Part shown: one piece after another, positions 1-15,399 of the stretch
Numbering within the stretch: position 1 is the stretch's first letter
Layout of the letters: each line of letters starts with the position of its first letter
Assembly (NCBI GenBank): GCA_964020975.1
Contig: CAXHWN010002465.1
Span: 1,481,501-1,545,500, forward strand
Reading direction: 5' to 3'
DNA: 64,000 bases
Source of the DNA: Hermodice carunculata
Taxonomy: Eukaryota; Annelida; Polychaeta; Eunicida; Amphinomidae
The notes under the pieces: generated by a model
What the model saw: the letters and a program-made list of their open reading frames with translations, nothing else
What the model was told of the DNA's origin: nothing
Databases searched by the model: none
Translations under genes and position numbers: made by a program

Positions 1-1078
1 TTTTGTTCTCATTGGTAATAAAAATTCGCCCTAGATATCAATAATACATAGCCGCTGCTTTGGTCGTTGTATTGAACACACTAACAGAGCCAAACTTTGC
101 CGTTATCTTAACAAATTTAATGCATGCCAAGAAACTCGGTGATCACTTGAAGGCGTCCATTATCTCACACCTAATCCTGTTGTTGAATGTGCTGCTACAT
201 ACACTTACATATAGGCACAAAACTTACCTTGGTGGCAGGCAGACAACAATATCCCTGTTCCTACCCCCACCTGGCGAAATCTACTTCTGCTTCAGCAAAT
301 GTATTACTTTTCTAATTGACCATACTTGCGTCATGTGAGCTCCTTTATTTTAACATTTTATAATTCGATAATGTCTAGAAAACACAGATGCTCTGTGCAC
401 CTAACGTTTGCCCCGATCTTCTCTCGCAGACTCTCATAGCCACCCGGGCATAGCCAAAAATTACACTTTTGAGTTGTCATATGTTGAATATCTTCACAGA
501 AATTATTACCGATAGAAGACTTAGTGTTAAATTAATTTCAATTCGCAAGCTTGTGCTGTAGGCGCTTCCAATAGAATGAAAATGACAATTTTAAAGTCCG
601 TATTGATGTGGGGGGGGGGGGTTTGGGGGGGGGTACATTGGGTAAAACCTATTGTTAAATATTTTCCAAAGTATATTGCGTCATTCCAACTTCAGGTTTG
701 TGTTATACCCACGTCCAATTAAATGTTGATAACACCGGTGAAATTGAATTAATGTCAATAACACCCGTCCGATAGATAACTCTAATTACTAAACATCTAC
801 CAAAATGTCACAGATAGGGGTGTCAACCCAATGAATTTCAATTCATAAGTCTGTCAAACTTCGGTGGTGGGCTATGCCCTCACCTCTCTGGCATGTTGGG
901 CTATATGCATACCAGATGTAGAGATTCAGGCTCCAGTTGACGCCAAAAAAATCCAGAAATGTCGAATGACTGCTGTGTTGCACCCTTTGATAACTGTACT
1001 CGTAATTTCTGGTTGTCTATATGTTACAGTTGATGTACATTAATTTAAATGTTTTATTGCAATTTGTACCCAATAGGG
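1..1078. other. Non-coding stretch
   Basis: No gene is supported here. The only visible landmark is a G-rich run near 611-637. Open frames are short and show no recognisable motif. Confidence 0.5.
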
Positions 1079-2880
<1,802 letters not shown>

Positions 2881-2889
2881 AGCAGGTTG

Positions 2890-3240
2890 TCCCACTTTAT
2901 AGCGAGCGCAAGCGAGCTCTTATGGTAACGTACGTACATTTAGGTCTTAGACCAGTAAATCAAACGTAATATAGTTACATGTTAAATTGGCTATATTCGC
3001 AGGCTTGTCTCTCACATTCAAAGTTTCGTTGAAACTATACCTGTCATTTTGCTCAAAGTTTACTTCATTGGCAGTAATATTATCAATAGAAAATGGGGTC
3101 AGACCCAATTAACCTTTTGCTACTGGTACATTTGTTTATGCTTACCTTCATAGTTACGGTTCCGAGCCAAATCTCCATGAAATAAAGGCCCAACAAGATT
3201 TCTGGTTCAAGGGTTACTCTAGTTGAAGTGACATCCTTCC
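2890..3240 (-). repeat. Diverged relative of the left arm of the large P-like element
   Basis: The stretch around 2938-3010 aligns by eye with 30287-30350 (shared words include TAGGTCTT.GACCAGTAA and TTACATGTTAAA). The stretch 3150-3185 aligns with 30490-30530. Both places hold a minus-strand exon-like segment followed by a good splice donor (AAG|GTAAGC here, GAG|GTAAGG there). The frame before the donor here is open for over 25 codons. This looks like a remnant of the same repeat family. Its outer limits are not defined. Confidence 0.45.
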
Positions 3241-3425
3241 CAAACCCACAAATAATCAGGCATATTTATTCCCTTGATATGACAAGAAAAAAGATGAGCA
3301 TTTATCAGTTACCTTATTTTTAATATAGCCTGTCACCTGAGGCCATGCATTCATTACGTGACTAAAACCACACCTGCACGGACATGCGTATTTACTGGCC
3401 CAAGACTTGAAGTATGTTCCTACAA

Positions 3426-4170
3426 CAGGCGCTCGTAACGCTCAGTCAGTCATATATAAACAGCAACACGCCTATAACTGTCGCAAATGTCCCACAAAAT
3501 CCATTTCGGGCAAAAAGCCCGACATTCCAGCGCCAAATTCAAACGGGTATCCCATCCTGAACGTGACATTAGCCCTATGACAACTGTTCTCAATTGTCGG
3601 TCAGACCATATTCTTTGATCCACTCGCGGGTTCCTCTTTTTTATTTCCACAAATCGTGAAACCTGGCCAAACTTGATTCCGCCAGTGCTTCTTGAATGCA
3701 TCGAAGTTTTTTAGCGGACATACTATTGACCGGACATAGACTGGCAGCCCAGCTGCTCTCTGATTGGTTACACGGACTTTTTATGTAGATTTCAATGGAT
3801 TATCTGTTTGGTATACCTGTAGAAAATAGTTTTGGAATAAACTGGTGAGTTACAGCTTGTTGATGTGTACAGGAACGGAGAAATCACGCCAAACGTGAAG
3901 CGGGATGGTGGTCCAGATGTGAGTTTCGTTTCAAACCTTTCTATGTAGGAGCTCCATGTGAAGACTTTGTGGCTGTAGGCCCATCAGCCTCCATCTTATT
4001 AGCACAAATAATTGACTGCACAGATGAATACACATTATTCTATTGCAGATATGGCCCGATGTGGGTCATTGAACGCATAGATGCTTCAGGTCCACCCTCT
4101 TTACCCACTCCCCCCCCCCCTCCCGCATATCAGCACGAAAGCTTGACTGACTGAACGTTACGAGCGCCTG
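3426..4170. mobile_element. Small non-autonomous inverted-repeat element (MITE-like)
   Basis: The first 27 bases (3426-3452, starting CAGGCGCTCGTAACG) match the reverse complement of 4144-4170 with one mismatch. The 745-bp length with no transposase frame fits a non-autonomous DNA transposon. I could not find a convincing target-site duplication, so the superfamily is open. The tip CAGGCG is also present just inside the tip of the large P-like element (CACAGGCG), which may be chance. Confidence 0.55.
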
Positions 4171-5638
4171 TGGTTTCTGCCGTGGAGATTGCATAGTAAT
4201 GATTAGAAATCACGGTCGACTTCTCGCGCCCGAGATCCTGGATCGGGGGGAGGGGGTTGCCATTTTGGATAGCGAAACAGGGATGTCACCTTGTCGATAA
4301 TGCACGGTAATTTATTCTCAGTCATGAAACTGAGTACACAGTTAACATTCAAGGCTTGAATGCCGCCAGTAACAATCTGGTAAGTGTCAGAAGAACAAAA
4401 GTATATGGGTTATATCAGTGGGAAGAAAGGTACGGTTTCACATATATATGCCATTTGTTGGATCGTGGGAAAAAGTGGAAAATTTTCCCATGAATCTTCA
4501 CCAGATGGTAAACATCATGGCAAAACATTGGAAGACCCATGCAAAATGTTTAAGAACAAGTATCGACTAGAATATAAGGTGCATTTTGGAGAAAGTGGAT
4601 GGATTCCGAGTTGGCTTGCACTGAACTTCATGTTTACTGCGTAAGATTAATGGTGTGTTGAATGACCCATTCACTCAATCAAGAAGCATTAATATTACTT
4701 TACCTATTGATGTAAATTACAAACATGTGTTTGTTGTCAGAGATGAAGGATCCAAGACTTTTGCAGACACCACCGATATTGGTTGTATGAATAATACAGT
4801 GTCCATCCAATACTACGGTGAATTTTGTTAATTTTCTGTTCAATGATGATGGAAATGGGACAGTATTCTGGTGAATGTGACTAGTTGAAAAATTAATACC
4901 GCAAAAAAGCGACGGATGACTGGAGTGAAAACGCACGAAAGAAATTGACTGAAGTTGAGATGGTGGGCTAAGTGCATGTGGTGGTGGGGTAGTTGAGTTT
5001 GGGGGTGGACAATTGAACGTAGGTGGATGTGATATTGGAAAACTGGATAAATTTGTGCAAGTGGGTATCAGCTTGGCCAACTACAACAGATCAAATAAAA
5101 ATGAAAATAGCCCGCTTACATATACAGACTTGATAACAAAGTACTTGTATAGCAAAAATTCCAAAGAGATATTGCCATCAGTGCGTTGAAAATGTTGAAA
5201 TTGGTCCCCAGCAAAGCGATGGGCAGCGAAGGACTAATTAAGTTGGCGTTGCCGAAGAAAAAAGCCGCAGCACCATAATATTCGTTTGAGCATGAGACAC
5301 GGGGCATGGTTTGCTATGCCAAATATAACTGTAGCGGAAACATTAGTATGCATTTGTCTGGGAGGCTCTGGAACAACCGAAGAAACAAATAGGACTGCAA
5401 CTATGCATTACTGATACCGTTAGTAGAGAAGTTTGCAAAAAAAAAAAAAAAGACGGGGGGGGGGGGGCAAGATATGAGATAGAGGGCCGAAATTTGCCAA
5501 GATAAACTATAACAAATGGCGGGAACATAATTTGGGTCGGGTATTTGGCGGATATGAGAGAGGCAATAAAATACTTTGCTGTACCTGACCCAGATCGCAC
5601 AGCAGACACACTCATTGAAGTACACGTACATTCCTGCA
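4171..5638. other. No confident gene; weak coding-like patches
   Basis: Short frames on the plus strand (about 5040-5190 and 5540-5640) read like ordinary protein for 30 to 50 codons, but stops interrupt them and they match no family I recognise. They may be decayed transposon coding sequence. A 126-codon minus-strand frame (4700-5080) is Pro/Ser-rich and lacks any domain, so it is not annotated. An A-run followed by a G-run lies at 5440-5467. Confidence 0.3.
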
Positions 5639-5850
5639 GGCTCAATAATTCATTGAACTGTTGGGGAGCGTACAACAAGTATATTGCAACAGGCTCATTT
5701 TTTTTCGAAATGTTGGGGACCGTACAGCAAGTATATTACTCCAAGCTCAATATATTTTTCGGACTGTTGGGGAGCGTACAATAAGTATATTAATTGCTCC
5801 AAGCTGAATAATGTTTTCGGACTGTTGGGGAGCGTACAACAAGATTACTG
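5639..5850. repeat. Minisatellite of about 60 bp, 3 to 4 copies
   Basis: The phrase CTGTTGGGGAGCGTACAACAAG recurs in slightly altered form near 5658, 5710, 5765 and 5822, each preceded by a variant of AAGCTCAATA. The spacing is about 50-60 bases. Confidence 0.8.
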
Positions 5851-6650
5851 TTGCAAACACCTAAATGTGAATCATAGCCAAAATGATAAAAGATTCCAAA
5901 ACTGGATTACACCAATTGCATTGAAGGTTCATGGCAAATAATGGAAATGTCAATACCCAAATCACAAGGCAGTCGATACAACACGGGAACCAAAATGTGT
6001 ACACGTGGAGGAAAAACGAGGGGCAAAATGCGTTAAAATCTATAATTCGAAACGTATCACAAAAATATGATGGACATTGTTCAAAAGATAATCGCAAACA
6101 TTGCAATAGAGATTAATAGGTTATAACTATTGGCGCCAAAGTATTTAAGCCTGGTCATAATTTGGGCCATTAATCGCAGGACAACCAAAAAGAGATGAAA
6201 GGAACCGTTGTCCAATCATTGATAAGATTGTGACAATATCACACTTGGTGTTAATCCAGTAGCTATTTATGGCTTGTAAGATTTTGTATGGGACAATGCT
6301 TCTTTTGAATACCCACATAGATTTTATAAATATTAGATTGGATGTGCCATGTTGGGGTTGTACTTTTTTATTGTGGGGCGGGGGGAATTCCCCACAACCC
6401 CTTAGATAAATTCGACAGTTATCACAGTGGTTCTGCATGTTTTGTGAGATTTTATACCAGACATTTTTTTCTTAATGCCCGAGCTGTGCCTTTTTTTTTA
6501 AACATTAGATTATCTTTTTAATTTTTGCCATGTCGATGTTGTACTTCTTTTTATTGTGTCTGTGTAGCCCAACACCCCTTATATAAATGAGATACTTATC
6601 ACAGTAGTTGTGCATGTTTTATGAAATTGTGTATTTGACGAGTTCTAGCT
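5851..6650. other. No supported gene
   Basis: AT-rich sequence with two related phrases about 240 bases apart, near 6357-6420 and 6538-6610, of the form TTGTACTTCTTTTTATTGTG...CCCTTATATAAAT. The phrase appears again at 8200-8260, so this belongs to the surrounding tandem repeats. Confidence 0.4.
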
Positions 6651-7975
6651 CAGCTGACTTACTAGTCAAGCTTAGCTTTTAGGATGCAGAGTTGTCCGTC
6701 ATCCGTCCGTTCACAATTACATTTTCGACTGCTCCAAAAACCTTCAGGCAGAGACACTTCAAACTTGGTGGCAATGCACCTTGGGTGGGTCTCTATCACG
6801 TTTGTTCAAATTATCACGCTCCAGTGATTTTTGGATTTTTTTGTGAATTTCTTGTTCTTTTTTCGGGCAAATCTTAAAAAAAAAATCTCCAAAACGGCTC
6901 TCTCAATTGCTTCAATATCACAAAGGAACATTCTAAGGGACTCCTAGTTCTTAATTTGTTCACCAGGTGGCGCTAAGATTAAAAAAATTATGATTTTTAC
7001 ATGTTTTCGCTACTTTCAACCTCTTCTACAGAACTGTCACTGAGATTTAGCTGAAACATGGTGAATATGTTCTTTGTATGAGAGTCAAACAAAGTTGTTC
7101 ACTAAGAAGTACTGCTGTGTATTCCAGATTTTTCAACGATTTTTTTTTCAATTTGGGTGCTTATCGGTAAATGCACCTTTCGAATTGATTACTATGTAGG
7201 TCAATGGCCATTCTAATGCTAAATCATATTTTGGACCCCTCCAAAACCGTTAACCAGATTGACTTCATACTTGGTAGCAATGTAAGCTGGGTGGATCTCT
7301 TCTACTTTTGTTGAAGTGGTCACAATGCAGTGATGTTTTGGATTTTTTTATGAATTTTTTTGTTCTTTTTTGGCAAATCTTAAAAAATCCCCTAAAGTGC
7401 CAACCCAATTGCTTTGACATCACACCGGAATACTCCTAGAGACTCCTAGTTCTTAAATTATTCACCAGGTGGCGCTGCGATTATTTCAATTTTTTGTGAT
7501 CTGATGCAGGTTTTTGCTATTTTCGACTTCTCCAGAACTGTCTCTCAGATCAAGCTGAAACTTTGCAGGTATGTTCCTTGTGAAAGGTTCATATAATGTT
7601 ATTCACAAGGTAGTACTGATGTGGATTCCTGATTTTAAATGATTTTTTTTTTCAATTCAGGTACTTATGGCAAAATGCACCTTGATTACTATATACATGT
7701 AGCTCAATGGGCATTCTGATGCTATTTCACATTTTCGACTGTTTCTCCGAGCCCGTCATCCAGATTGACTTCAAACTTGGTATCAATGTACCGGAGCTGG
7801 GTCTCGACCAAGTTTTTATGATGGTCATGCTTCAGTAATTTTTTTTTTTGGGGGGGGCCCAAATCTTTAAAAAAATCTTCGCTGAAAGCACTAACCCAAT
7901 TGCTTTGATATCACACAGGAACACTGCGATGGTCTCCTGGTTCTTAATTTGTTCACCAGGTGGCGTTGATTTTTT
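6650..7975. repeat. Tandem repeat of about 500 bp, close to 3 copies
   Basis: Each copy has a head with AACTTGGT..CAATGTA and a tail with TTGTTCACCAGGTGGCG. The tail phrase ends near 6975, 7480 and 7965, which gives a period close to 500 bases. Copies are diverged and differ in A- and T-runs. A phrase AGCTCAGC..ACTTACTAGTCA marks the left edge near 6650 and recurs near 7980. Confidence 0.75.
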
Positions 7976-8349
7976 TTTAGCTCAGCAGTCTTGCTAGTCA
8001 GGTTGCACTTTAGAAGGCTCAGCCTTTCGTCTCAAAATACTTCGAAATGTCATATGCATTCAGCCAAAATCTCTATTTTTGGACAAGCTTAGGTCAGCTA
8101 AACATGGGCTATTCACGCTGCCCTCCAATTTCTTTTTAAAACCCCAACTGCCTTTATAAATATTAAATTGTTCTTTCTAAATTGTTGCCAGATTGGCGTT
8201 TTACTTCTTTTATTGTGAGGTGAGCGGGGACCCCCACACCCCCTTATATAAATGAGATACTCATTACAGTAGTTGTGCATGTTTTATGAAATTTTGTATT
8301 GGATATTTTTTCTTTTCAATATGCAACTGTGCCTTTATAAATATAGAGT

Positions 8350-10120
<1,771 letters not shown>

Positions 10121-10845
10121 TCGTTTTATTTATGCTGCACAGCATAGCTCAATCCAGGCATCTGTATAAAAATGGGATAGCATCTTCAGCCGTGACTTAC
10201 CCTACTATAATCACGTAAGATACGTTATTTTGCACCATACATATGAGCACACTTTCAAAATTCTCTTTGACTCCCTTAACTGAAATATCAAAGTGCTATG
10301 AATACACGGTATTACACGCTGCATTAAAAGTGTGTTTATGAAAGAGGTGTTTTGGGCTTTTAATTCTGGATATTGAAATAACAATTTCCCTGGTGATTAA
10401 TACAACATATGTTATACTGGTTTTACATGTACTAGAATATCTATTGTACACTTTTCATCCAGTATGAAAGATTGATATGTTAATGTCAGGACAATGTTCT
10501 TACTAGCATCACATTGTCCATATAAATATTCTTCCTTTATATACTCTACGTATACAAGCATATAGCATTGATCACTTGAATTTGAAAAAAAAAATCTTGG
10601 TTTTGTAAATAAGAATAAAAACATAAATAAAGAACAAATAAAGTCAGACCTTTGTAAGTTTGGAAATTCTTTTGATGATCTCCTGCCTAGGAAGCATGAT
10701 TTAATATACTTAAGATAAATCAAACTAAAACACACGATTCTACACGCCACTTAAAAAAATCATAATTCTAAAAAATTAGCTTTTGTCACTGGGAAAAAGT
10801 ATATCCAATTACACTCAATAAATAGACCTGCGGCATAGAGGGCCC
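10121..10845. other. No supported gene
   Basis: AT-rich, with only short open frames. A minus-strand frame at 10412-10750 (112 codons) has no recognisable domain and is not called. Confidence 0.4.
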
Positions 10846-10849
10846 TTCG

Positions 10850-10995
10850 GGGGTCATACCCCAACCCGTGGTATAACAAGATACAACCTATATTTTCTTA
10901 TAGGTATATATGTCCTCTTCATGAAAAAATAGGTTGTGGAATCTGAAAAGCGTTTTATCATATATATTTCTGCCCGTTTCCATGACAACCTATGC
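10850..10995 (+). repeat. Dispersed repeat, left copy of an inverted pair
   Basis: The phrases ACAACCTAT, AAAATAGGTTGTGGA and GAAAAGCGTTTT occur here in order. They recur in reverse complement at 16340-16490, with roughly three quarters of bases alike. The pair brackets about 5.4 kb that includes the Penelope-like element. Divergence is high, so this may be two independent insertions. Confidence 0.5.
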
Positions 10996-11590
10996 CATTT
11001 CTGAGACAACTAAAATTTGTCCTTAAAAATAATAACTTTGGTGATACTGCTTGTGGAAAGGCTAAATAAACACCAAAATGTGCTCAATTGCTCTAATATA
11101 GTCACAAAATACAGAGTTTGTTCGAAGTGCCTAATTATCATATGTTAATTTATGCAAATATATAAAATTTGCATCAAAATCAAGTGTTGTGCGACGGATA
11201 ACATACTATATTTACTAAGATATAGTTTCGTTCATTTAAAAAAAGGCAAAATGATTAGGAACAGTAACCATACAAGGTTTGTTTATCATGTTTATATGAG
11301 TATACCACATGTATATTAATTGATATGCTAATATGGCTATCATATGTCATCTTCGCTCAGGGAACCGTGATAACAATTGCCAATACAACAGATAAAGTAA
11401 GATAGTACTTTGTACCATGTATTCACACCTACACGTAATTTACAGTGAACCATCCCATGGAGTCCTGCAACATAACTAATGTATCTCTGGCATCAAACTA
11501 TAATTCAAGATGCCTTTTAGTAAAGGAAAACAGTATAAGTACATGTACACACTAAATACAGAAAGCTGATCAATGATGGTCACAGTTTGG
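10996..11590. other. No supported gene
   Basis: AT-rich intergenic or intronic sequence without recognisable features. Confidence 0.4.
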
Positions 11591-11596
11591 AGATTC

Positions 11597-11976
11597 TACG
11601 CCAAGATTCAATCATCATCTTCCTCATAATCACTGTCTGTTTCAGTGTCAAAAGTGTCATTTGCACACTCATGTCCAAAGCATGCACATAATTCTGTACA
11701 TTTAAGTCCTGTCTGGAGGCAATGGCACTTTCTTGCGACAGTACACTCAATATCGGTGCATTACATATGAGTCAAGTTGCGGACTTCCAGTGGGGTTAGC
11801 TCATTGGTATACATCAAAAGCTTGAGGTAGCCATCATTAGACATTTCCCAGCCGTTACCATTGGGATCCCACACTTTAAGGTTAGGAATGTGACTGTTGT
11901 CTTGGTGTCTTTTTGTCCAAAACCTCTTCCTAGTAGTCATTACCCTATTCCGCAGTCCGAACTCTTTTCTCTCCAT
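11597..11976 (-). pseudogene. C-terminal piece of a multi-copy protein with a CXC-like cysteine cluster
   Basis: Reading the minus strand from 11976, about 71 codons give a Trp/Gly-rich segment (GWEMSNDGYL, then TPLEVRNL). A stop codon follows, and then the same frame continues with a cysteine cluster: C-x4-C-x4-C-x-C-x6-C-x3-C-x-C-x4-C-A-N, ending in an acidic tail and a stop near 11597. The arrangement of a GW segment before a Cys-rich CXC-like cluster is one I know from multi-copy, transposon-associated invertebrate proteins, but I cannot name the family. The in-frame stop suggests decay or an unrecognised intron. A probable N-terminal piece (LPPTEDTFEQH) lies at 15.1-15.4 kb on the same strand. 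Confidence 0.5.
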
Positions 11977-11979
11977 AGG

Positions 11980-12620
11980 CTTACCTGTGCCTGTCTAACC
12001 TATATACATATAGAAGTACTATTGTCCAAATTGCACACGTTCCTCTGGAAAATTTTGACATAGGCTGTATTAGCCGAAATAAATTAAAGGTCTGCGGCGG
12101 GTAACTACTCAACATGTTTCGGAGCCTTTTACCCGTACATGTCTCTCTGAGTAGCGGCTCCTTGTCTAAGCTAATTATTCAGCAAAGACAACCCACATAA
12201 TAATGAATAAATATGAACGTGTCAAATGAAAGAAGAATACCTGGCAAACAAACCATAATTACCAAATTTTCATTGTACAGGTTCAGTTAAGAACAATTTG
12301 ACTTTCCCCTGAACCAATATGTACCCTTTCTGGCTGGACAGCTTATTCTAGTTAAACCATCCGCCAGTATTTAACTGAAGTGGAAACAAGCTGGGGCATT
12401 ATATTCAGTCCCAGTGATTGTAAAATAAACAGTTGCAGCTAGACCACCTGTATAAACCAAGGGAAATCCTAACAATGACTGCAACAATGTACATCCTGCA
12501 CCAGAAGTGTACAACAACCTCCATGATGACACCTACTCCTCAAACAATTAAGCTCTATTTCATTGCCAACCCTGAGTCAATGTATCAACGTAATGTGTCA
12601 GGTTTGTCATATTTGAAAAA
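11980..12620 (+). repeat. Dispersed repeat family R1, copy 1
   Basis: This stretch aligns by eye with 22330-22960 in the same orientation and with 54380-53840 in reverse. Diagnostic shared words are CCTATATACATAT, GTACTATTGTCCA, AGGCTGTAT.AGCC, CGTACATGTCTCTCTGAGT and GCTCCTTGTCTAAGCTAA. All three copies are non-coding. The copy at 54.3 kb also shares sequence with the end of the cysteine-cluster gene piece next door, so the repeat may include part of that gene. Confidence 0.75.
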
Positions 12621-12742
12621 ATACTGTCAGTTTTGATTTTTTTTTTTAATATTGAGTAAATGTGCATTTAGGCATGTCAGAAAAGAATGAAAGTCATAAG
12701 CATTTATGCCAAAAACATGTTTCTCAAAACAATTATTCTTAA

Positions 12743-12930
12743 CAGGATTTTAAGTACAATTAAGCAAACATGTAACTGTCGTAGGCCGCTGCTTGCTACC
12801 GATAGTCATTTGTATTTCAGTCAAGAGAATGCAATGAAAATATTAACCAGATATCAAGTACAATTAGGCAAGCTTGTAACTGTCGTAGGCCGCTACTCGC
12901 TACCGATAGCCCCTGGGGGGTTCACCTAAG
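12743..12930. repeat. Direct duplication of about 110 bp
   Basis: AGTACAATTA.GCAA..TTGTAACTGTCGTAGGCCGCT occurs at about 12754 and again at about 12858, each followed by a CTACCGATAG phrase. Two copies only. Confidence 0.7.
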
Positions 12931-13099
12931 AGAAAACAAGCTAGCTTAAAACGTCTGAAAGGTGAACATTAAAACAGAATGATGCCAAAAGATAAAATTA
13001 AGTCGAAAAAAGGCAAGTCTAAAATCTCTAAAATTATTGAAGCCAAACTTTCTAACCATCTCGGGATATTTACAGCAAAATGTGTAGAAATATTTGATC

Positions 13100-15060
13100 A
13101 AAAGTACATCTTTGAATCCTCCTGACTCAAGTTTATTGTAAATAAAAATTTGGTTCTAGATGCAAAGTCCTGAAATTTAAAACAAATACGATCAAATCTA
13201 AAGTGAAAAAACGTATTTTTCCAATAGTGTCCGAAATAATACTGTCCGGTAAGGGATAATTAACTACTTCAAAGTTAAACTCATCTATTTTGTGACAGAC
13301 TTTAATACAAAACTTGTCATTAGTGACCTGAATATCCAAGTCCAAAAACACATCTCTGAAACCATCTGAATTGTTACCCTCCAAAGGGATATCTTTTGGT
13401 TAAATTTTAGCAATTTTACTGAAATTTTGTACATTTACATAAGCAATGTCATCAATATATCTTGCGTTGTTTGATAATTTTGTAGCCATTTGAAAGTCCT
13501 TTTTCATCAGTTGATCCATATACTTAAATTCAAGCCATGTTAAATACAAATCTGCCAGTAAAGAGGAGCAGTTGCTACCGATTGCAATGCCTTTTATTTG
13601 TTGAAAAACCAATGGTCCGCATTGAACAAAAGTGTTATCCAAAAGAAATTTTATAGCATTTATCGAAGATTCAACAGTGTACGATTTAGTGTTACTTTTT
13701 TAATATTTGTTATGTTATGCTTTCTTTGTATATGAATAATATTAATGTATGGTTTACCATTATGGTTAAACATTTTGCTTATTAATTCTGAAAGTGAACT
13801 TTTGACTTCATCTATGGGTAGATTTGTGTGCAGTGTACAAAAATCAAAACATTTGATATCTATTGCTTTTACATCGTTGATTTTAAATACAAACTCGGAA
13901 GAATTGCTAATACTCCAAAAACAATTTAATTCACTGTTTCTAGAAATTGCATTACAGTATTTACGAAAATGATTCCTAATTGCATTCAGACACAATGTTC
14001 CTTCTTTTGATAATTGTTTTCTTGTACATGTTGCAGCACCGGCTATGAATCTAGATTTAACAGGGTTTTTATGTAATTTGGGTATCCAGAACAAAAGTGG
14101 AATAGAGGAGTCCTCTTCAGAAATTTTGATATTAAAATTTCTTTTCATCTCATCATTATGTGGATCTATCAAATTATCAATGGATTGTTTGTGTATTTTA
14201 TATACGTCATTTCCTCTTATGTCTGAAATGTTGTTTATACCAAGTTCTTTTTTCAAAACATCCAGATAATATTTTTTGCAGATGATGGCAAGATTGTTCC
14301 CTGCCGTATCTATGTTAGTGATTACAAAACTTTCTTGTAGTTACTTGACTGCTTTTGAAACTTCAGGTTGTTTTAGATTAACCGTATTGAAATTCTTAAC
14401 GTGGGATTTGTAACAATAAATTCTTTTTCTAGAGACTTTTTTCCAAGTTTGATAACCATCCTTTAAATTTCTGAAATTCTATTTTTTCTTTCTTTGCCCA
14501 TTTCATACAGTAGGAATCAAATGCATCACATGTATCCCGAAAAATACTGTCAATGCTCAACTTGGAACATATCCGAAATTTTGTACCTTTTTTCATAATT
14601 TCTTTAAACTTGAATTTTGTATGATATCCAAATTACTTGTAAATACATGTTTGTGGTATGCATCAACAAAATCAGAATATTTACTGTCAGACATACAGTC
14701 ACAATTTTGATTCATTGCGATATCTTTAAGAGTAATTGAAGCCAGAAATTGCTTGTCATTCATGATACTTTTCCAATATTGTTGCCATATTTATCGGAAA
14801 TGATGGGGGGGGGGGTCTTTTATTTTGCACTCCTTGGGAATCACGTTACGAACATATTTCAATTTGAAAAGGGACTGAATGTTTATTGAATCAATAATTT
14901 TGTGTTTGAAAGGAATGCTGCAAAACATTTGATTTAATTTTTTCTTATTAGAATCTGGTGTCCGAATAGTTGTTGTGTAAGCGTACACAATTTCACAAAT
15001 AATTTTGCGGAAATGTGTGTTCTAAATCAGTAAGACCCAAATATTCATTAATTTTTGTTA
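13100..15060 (-). mobile_element. Penelope-like retroelement, broken copy
   Basis: Minus-strand frames spell reverse-transcriptase motifs in order: FWIPKLHKNP with RFIAGA (about 14.09-14.04 kb), a FDFCTLHTNLP segment (about 13.85 kb), GIAIGSNCSSLLADLYL (about 13.58 kb) and RYIDDIAYVN (about 13.44 kb). The GIAxGSNCSxLLADLYL and RYIDD pair, with PKLHK upstream, is typical of Penelope-type reverse transcriptases rather than LINE or LTR types. Upstream frames to about 15.06 kb look like the rest of the polyprotein. The copy is broken in several places and looks old. No terminal repeats were identified. Confidence 0.7.
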
Positions 15061-15079
15061 TGTCTCGAAATGATAGCGC

Positions 15080-15373
15080 TTTAAGAGCTGTATGTAATTG
15101 ATCAGTGCCATTGTGGCACCAGATGGCACATTGGTATTGTGCCCTTTTCACATGTTGCTCAAATGTATCCTCAGTAGGCGGTAGTTAAACAGCTGATCGG
15201 TCTGTGGTGGAGGCAAGCGTATATCGTAGCTTGTCCAAAGTAGTTTTGTAATCAGTCCCTTTTCCTGTGTTGAGAGCTTTGCTACATAAAACACAGGTAT
15301 TGAGATTTAGCTTGGCTGGGGGTGGCTTCTTGGATGGCGGTTCCAGGTTCATGATTTTAGGTTCACGGTACAA
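15080..15373 (-). pseudogene. N-terminal piece of a multi-copy protein (LPPTED segment)
   Basis: From 15373 the minus strand encodes 62 codons with a CVLCSK cysteine pair. A nearby frame at 15185-15090 gives LPPTEDTFEQHVKRAQYQCA. I recall segments of this type as the N-terminal side of the same cysteine-cluster protein whose C-terminal part is at 11.6-12.0 kb. The 3.1-kb interval between the two parts is filled mainly by the Penelope-like element. The link between the two parts is an inference from family memory and strand. Confidence 0.4.
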
Positions 15374-15399
15374 AATTATCTAACCTACAAATACATTAA

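Noticed and set aside
3450-3701. 83-codon minus-strand frame inside the MITE-like element as a gene
   Set aside because: No motif, no start context and no copy to compare; the element looks non-autonomous.
4700-5080. 126-codon Pro/Ser-rich minus-strand frame
   Set aside because: Low complexity, no domain, no splice or promoter support; the opposite strand looks at least as protein-like.
13100-15060. Telomerase or LTR-type reverse transcriptase
   Set aside because: The motif order and the words GSNCSSLLADLYL and RYIDD fit Penelope-like elements; no protease, RNase H, integrase or long terminal repeats were seen.
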